Origin: Thermoplasmata archaeon
Lineage (GTDB): Archaea; Thermoplasmatota; Thermoplasmata; Halarchaeoplasmatales; Halarchaeoplasmataceae
Direction: 5' to 3'
DNA: 5,368 bases
NCBI GenBank assembly: GCA_019594195.1
Contig: JAFDTP010000104.1
Span: 1 to 5,368, forward strand
Shown: positions 5,143 through 5,368 of the stretch, in pieces
How the letters are laid out: each line of letters starts with the position of its first letter
How positions within the stretch are numbered: the stretch's first letter is position 1
The notes under the pieces: model-generated
Told to the model about the DNA's origin: nothing
The model's database searches: none
Seen by the model: the letters and a program-made list of their open reading frames with translations, nothing else
Position numbers and translations under genes: made by a program

Positions 5143-5368
5143 ATGAAAAAACACCTAAAAGACACGGTGATCACTTCAATATTGGATGAAGAAGATTTCA
5201 TACTCACAGGAACTGAGCTTACTGACCCTTATCAGCTTGTTTTCATAAAGACGGATAGAGAAGGGAATATTCTCACAAAGAAAGGCTTTAACTCAGACTC
5301 AAAGGATTATGAAGGACATCGTATTGTTAGCAAAGATGACAGTTTTCTAATAGGTAAGCTTTCCAATC
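5143..5368 (+). CDS. Beta-propeller-repeat protein (C-terminus off the window)
   Basis: An open frame from ATG 5143 runs off the right edge after 75 codons. The sequence shows the pattern of about 45-residue propeller blades seen in archaeal and bacterial PQQ/WD-like repeat proteins: a strand pair DEEDFILTGTE (15-25), then LVFIKTDREGNILTKKGF (32-49), then a second DDSFLIGKLS (65-74). The usual blade pattern is 'D-x-W-L-x-K-T-D-x-x-G-N-x-x-W', here KTDREGNIL. In-frame TAG at 5118-5120 excludes an upstream extension, and the TATA spacing supports this ATG. Many such proteins are exported, yet the visible start has no hydrophobic signal peptide, so this one appears cytoplasmic or begins as a fragment. 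Function unknown; fold call moderate because only about one and a half blades are visible. Confidence 0.65.
   Translation, partial: MKKHLKDTVITSILDEEDFILTGTELTDPYQLVFIKTDREGNILTKKGFNSDSKDYEGHRIVSKDDSFLIGKLSN

Noticed and set aside
1..5368. CRISPR array, tRNA, rRNA or insertion sequence
   Set aside because: I found no regularly spaced direct repeats, no cloverleaf or T-loop-like sequence, and no transposase frame or terminal repeats by eye.

Overview
The window looks like a gene-dense, AT-rich stretch of an archaeal chromosome. Three things point to Archaea. Most start codons lack a Shine-Dalgarno sequence and instead have a TATA-like element centred about 26-30 bases upstream, as expected for leaderless archaeal transcripts. 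The antitoxin is of the archaeal VapB type (DUF217/PF02697 style). The cysteine desulfidase resembles the methanogen MJ1025 family. The proteins are rich in Glu, Asp and Lys. I cannot name the lineage from sequence alone; a euryarchaeal or related uncultivated group is a guess.

Layout. Positions 1-507 (minus): 5' part of a zinc-ribbon plus nucleotidyltransferase-fold gene that runs off the left edge. Positions 678-1283 (plus): intact SAM-dependent methyltransferase, divergent from the first gene. Positions 1298-1886 (minus): vapB-vapC toxin-antitoxin operon. Positions 2041-2913 (minus): two overlapping acetyltransferase-like genes; the upstream one is broken by a one-base frameshift in a T tract. 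Positions 3116-4429 (minus): intact L-cysteine desulfidase (cyuA). Positions 4463-4968 (minus): a second small methyltransferase, split into three frames by two one-base insertions in A tracts. Positions 5143-5368 (plus): start of a beta-propeller-repeat protein that runs off the right edge. No gap without a gene exceeds about 200 bases; the gaps hold promoters and possible terminators.

How the genes relate. VapB/VapC form one unit, and the two acetyltransferase-like genes are probably co-transcribed. The broken methyltransferase ends three bases before the cyuA TATA box, so it may read through into cyuA, but cyuA has its own promoter. Otherwise these look like independent single genes rather than one pathway.

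The most notable observation is that two genes can be rebuilt into full-length proteins (155 and 167 residues) by correcting three single-base changes, all in A/T homopolymers. This could be assembly error, decay, phase variation or slippage-based recoding. I did not find convincing evidence of a new multi-gene system.
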